A DNA stretch of 64,000 nucleotides from Proruminimicrobium sp963666965. Its GTDB lineage: Bacteria; Elusimicrobiota; Endomicrobiia; Endomicrobiales; Endomicrobiaceae. The stretch's first letter is position 1. Each line of letters begins with the position of its first letter. The DNA lies in NCBI GenBank assembly GCA_963666965.1, contig OY762939.1, forward strand, positions 620,001-684,000, in the 5' to 3' direction. Below the pieces are notes generated by a model. The model worked only from the letters and a program-made list of their open reading frames with translations, searched no databases and was not told the DNA's origin. The position numbers were made by a program, and so were the translations under genes. This document shows, piece after piece, positions 62,634 to 64,000 of the stretch.

Positions 62634-62978
62634 CTATTTTTTCAATAAACACATTCTAAGTGCATTTATTCGTTTGTTAAGAATTTCAATTTCGGTATTT
62701 ATAGTACTAATATTTTTTAAAAAATTAAGTTCAACACATATTGTTAGTATGGCAGAAGTTTCAGATAGTGAACCCGAAGCTATATTTAAAAAATTAGCAA
62801 AATCTTTTGCTGATTTTCTATTTTTACCTTCGGCAATATTTAAAGCAACAGAGATAATTGCTCTCTTCAGTTGTTGTTTCAAATTATATTCTTCAGATTT
62901 TGGCAATTCATTGGCAATTAAATATATTTTTTTAATTAATACTATAGATTCTTTCCAAATTTCTAAATCTTTATACAC
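62634..62978 (-). CDS. Four-helix bundle protein, 23S rRNA intervening-sequence (S23) family
   Basis: 114 residues. Pattern of the S23/IVP family: YKDLEIWKESIVLIKKIY, NLKQQLKRAIISVALNIAEG, KDFANFLNIASGSLSE and a C-terminal helix. The family was named for open frames in intervening sequences of 23S rRNA and is related to Avd proteins of diversity-generating retroelements; its function is unclear. Here it stands outside rRNA, between the Fic and sugar transferase genes. It is flanked by repeats that are complementary across the gene, so the RNA could fold with the gene in the loop. Confidence 0.88.
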   Translation of the reverse strand: MYKDLEIWKESIVLIKKIYLIANELPKSEEYNLKQQLKRAIISVALNIAEGKNRKSAKDFANFLNIASGSLSETSAILTICVELNFLKNISTINTEIEILNKRINALRMCLLKK

Positions 62979-63013
62979 AAAATCTCCAAAAATTTCTGTT
63001 ATAGTTATGCCGA

Positions 63014-63136
63014 TAAGCTTCTAAGTTGTTAACGTTGTCGGTATCGTTACTAAGCTTCCAAGCTGCCCAGCTTCTCAGCTTCTTTGTTTTTGCAGTTATT
63101 GTTGTTAAAGCCAAGCTTCCCAGCTTCTCAGCTTCT
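63014..63136. repeat. Right-hand repeats: two 24-base copies plus a fragment
   Basis: Copies at 63060-63083 and 63113-63136 differ at one base and end in CCCAGCTTCTCAGCTTCT. A short AAGCTTCTAAG lies at about 63015-63025. The last copy overlaps the stop codon of the sugar transferase gene by two bases. Confidence 0.75.
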
Positions 63137-64000
63137 AATAAGAACCTTTTGGAAACAGCACAACCCAAACAGTCCTGAACAATATTTTCAAATCCAGTCC
63201 GAAACTCCAGTGTTCAACATAAAAGACATCTAAATCTATTCTTTTTTCATCACTTAACAGTGATCTTCCGGAAACCTGCCAAAGACCTGTTATTCCCGGC
63301 AAAACTCTTAATCTTTTTTTTGATTTGCTGAAAAATGCTTCCTCTACCTGCTTTGCTTCCCACAGAACAAGAGGTCTTGGCCCTACAAGGCTCATATCGC
63401 CTTTTAAAACATTAAATAACTGCGGTATTTCGTCTATGCTGTATTTTCTTATAAAGGCTCCGACTTTTGTTATTCTCGGGTCTTTTTTTACTTTGAAAAA
63501 GACTCCTTCTTTTGAATCATTATCGCTTTTAATGTCTTCAAGCTGTTTATCGGCGTCCGCGACCATAGAACGGAATTTATAAAACTTAAAATGTCTGCCG
63601 CGGTACCCCTGCCTTATCTGCGTGTAAATTATATTTCCTTTGCTTTCAATTTTTATTGCTATTGCCAAAATAAGCAATAACGGCGACAATAAAACAAGAA
63701 TGAAAAGAGAGATAAAAATATCCATAAGTTTTTTCAAAAAAGATTCAAGCCCGTTCATTGAATTTGAAATAAATTGAAATACGGGTATTCCGAGCGCCGA
63801 ATCTACTAAAATTTCTCCTCTGCATATCTGCAGTTCGCTCGGAAGAACTTTAAAGAGTATTCCGTTAAATTCAGCCCAGTCGTAGAATGCCAATATTTCC
63901 GAATCTGACACTGAATGGTCAACTATAATTATCTGTTTGATTTGTTTTTTAAGAATTAAATTTTTTACTTTTTCGATATCCTGTATTTTAAATATAAACG
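63135..64000 (-). CDS. Undecaprenyl-phosphate sugar phosphotransferase (WbaP/WcaJ-like), 5' end beyond window
   Basis: At least 288 residues; the frame stays open to the window edge, so the GTG at 63911 is not a credible start and the usual N-terminal membrane helices are missing. Visible parts: the end of a Rossmann-like domain (IKQIIIVDHSVSDSEILAF), one membrane segment (LMDIFISLFILVLLSPLLLILAI), and the catalytic domain with FKFYKFRSMV, ITKVGAFIRKYSIDEIPQL, MSLVGPRPL, PGITGLWQVSGRS and the FRTVWVVLF end. It moves a sugar-1-phosphate to undecaprenyl phosphate and starts O-unit or exopolysaccharide synthesis. It is on the opposite strand to the envelope block. Confidence 0.93.
   Translation of the reverse strand, partial: FIFKIQDIEKVKNLILKKQIKQIIIVDHSVSDSEILAFYDWAEFNGILFKVLPSELQICRGEILVDSALGIPVFQFISNSMNGLESFLKKLMDIFISLFILVLLSPLLLILAIAIKIESKGNIIYTQIRQGYRGRHFKFYKFRSMVADADKQLEDIKSDNDSKEGVFFKVKKDPRITKVGAFIRKYSIDEIPQLFNVLKGDMSLVGPRPLVLWEAKQVEEAFFSKSKKRLRVLPGITGLWQVSGRSLLSDEKRIDLDVFYVEHWSFGLDLKILFRTVWVVLFPKGSY

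Overview
The window reads as chromosome of an AT-rich, anaerobic, Gram-negative-type bacterium. Two FeFe hydrogenases with maturation genes and Rex show a hydrogen-producing fermentative metabolism. A lipid A-type acyltransferase, a heptosyltransferase-like protein and an O-antigen ligase-like protein point to an LPS-bearing outer membrane. Giant multidomain proteins beside short compact operons fit Elusimicrobiota (Endomicrobium-like) best. That placement is recognition and inference: no rRNA is present to confirm it. Gene density is high and many genes overlap by 1-8 bases.

Layout. 1-7186: the 3' part of a giant membrane-associated protein that contains a duplicated domain, then a protein with a lysine-rich tail and a 57-residue membrane protein. 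7215-10691: smc, followed by a 417-base gene-free stretch with hairpins and three copies of a 14-base direct repeat. 11109-13165: DUF362/ferredoxin protein and lauroyl-type acyltransferase. 13162-23265: a redox island. On the minus strand lie rex, hydC, hydB, hydA and an orphan SpoIIE-type C-terminal domain; divergently lie hndB-, hndC-, hndD- and hndA-like genes. Together they encode two separate NAD(P)H-linked FeFe hydrogenases. 23306-28724: a TMTC-like membrane TPR protein, then hydG, a radical SAM/SPASM gene and hydF; hydE is not in the window.

28711-33131: flavin reductase, Ogg2-type DNA glycosylase behind tRNA-Lys and tRNA-Glu, a short FtsH, a lipoprotein and a small secreted protein. 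33175-41127: a 2650-residue exported giant protein in which I recognise an N-terminal TraB/ChaN-like region, a nucleotidyltransferase-like motif, a RelA/SpoT-like domain and a TGS-like domain. 41180-46308: HIT protein and an rpsU, NIF3-like, dnaG, rpoD series, i.e. a macromolecular synthesis operon with one extra gene. 46393-53353: GuaB-type protein, then a phosphate uptake operon (pstS, SGNH protein, pstC, pstA, two pstB genes, phoU). The two PstB ATPases have complementary defects and look like an obligate heterodimer.

53421-64000: tRNA-Leu, a ParB-like protein, a phosphoesterase, then an envelope polysaccharide block (UDP-glucose dehydrogenase, collar-domain secreted protein, two GT2, one GT9, O-antigen ligase), a Fic protein with operator-like repeats, a four-helix-bundle gene flanked by complementary repeats, and the C-terminal part of an initiating sugar-phosphate transferase that runs off the window.

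The observations most worth following are the RelA/SpoT-TGS giant protein, the PstB1/PstB2 complementarity, the altered H-cluster motifs of the second hydrogenase, the SPASM gene inside the hyd maturation cluster, and the four-helix-bundle element.
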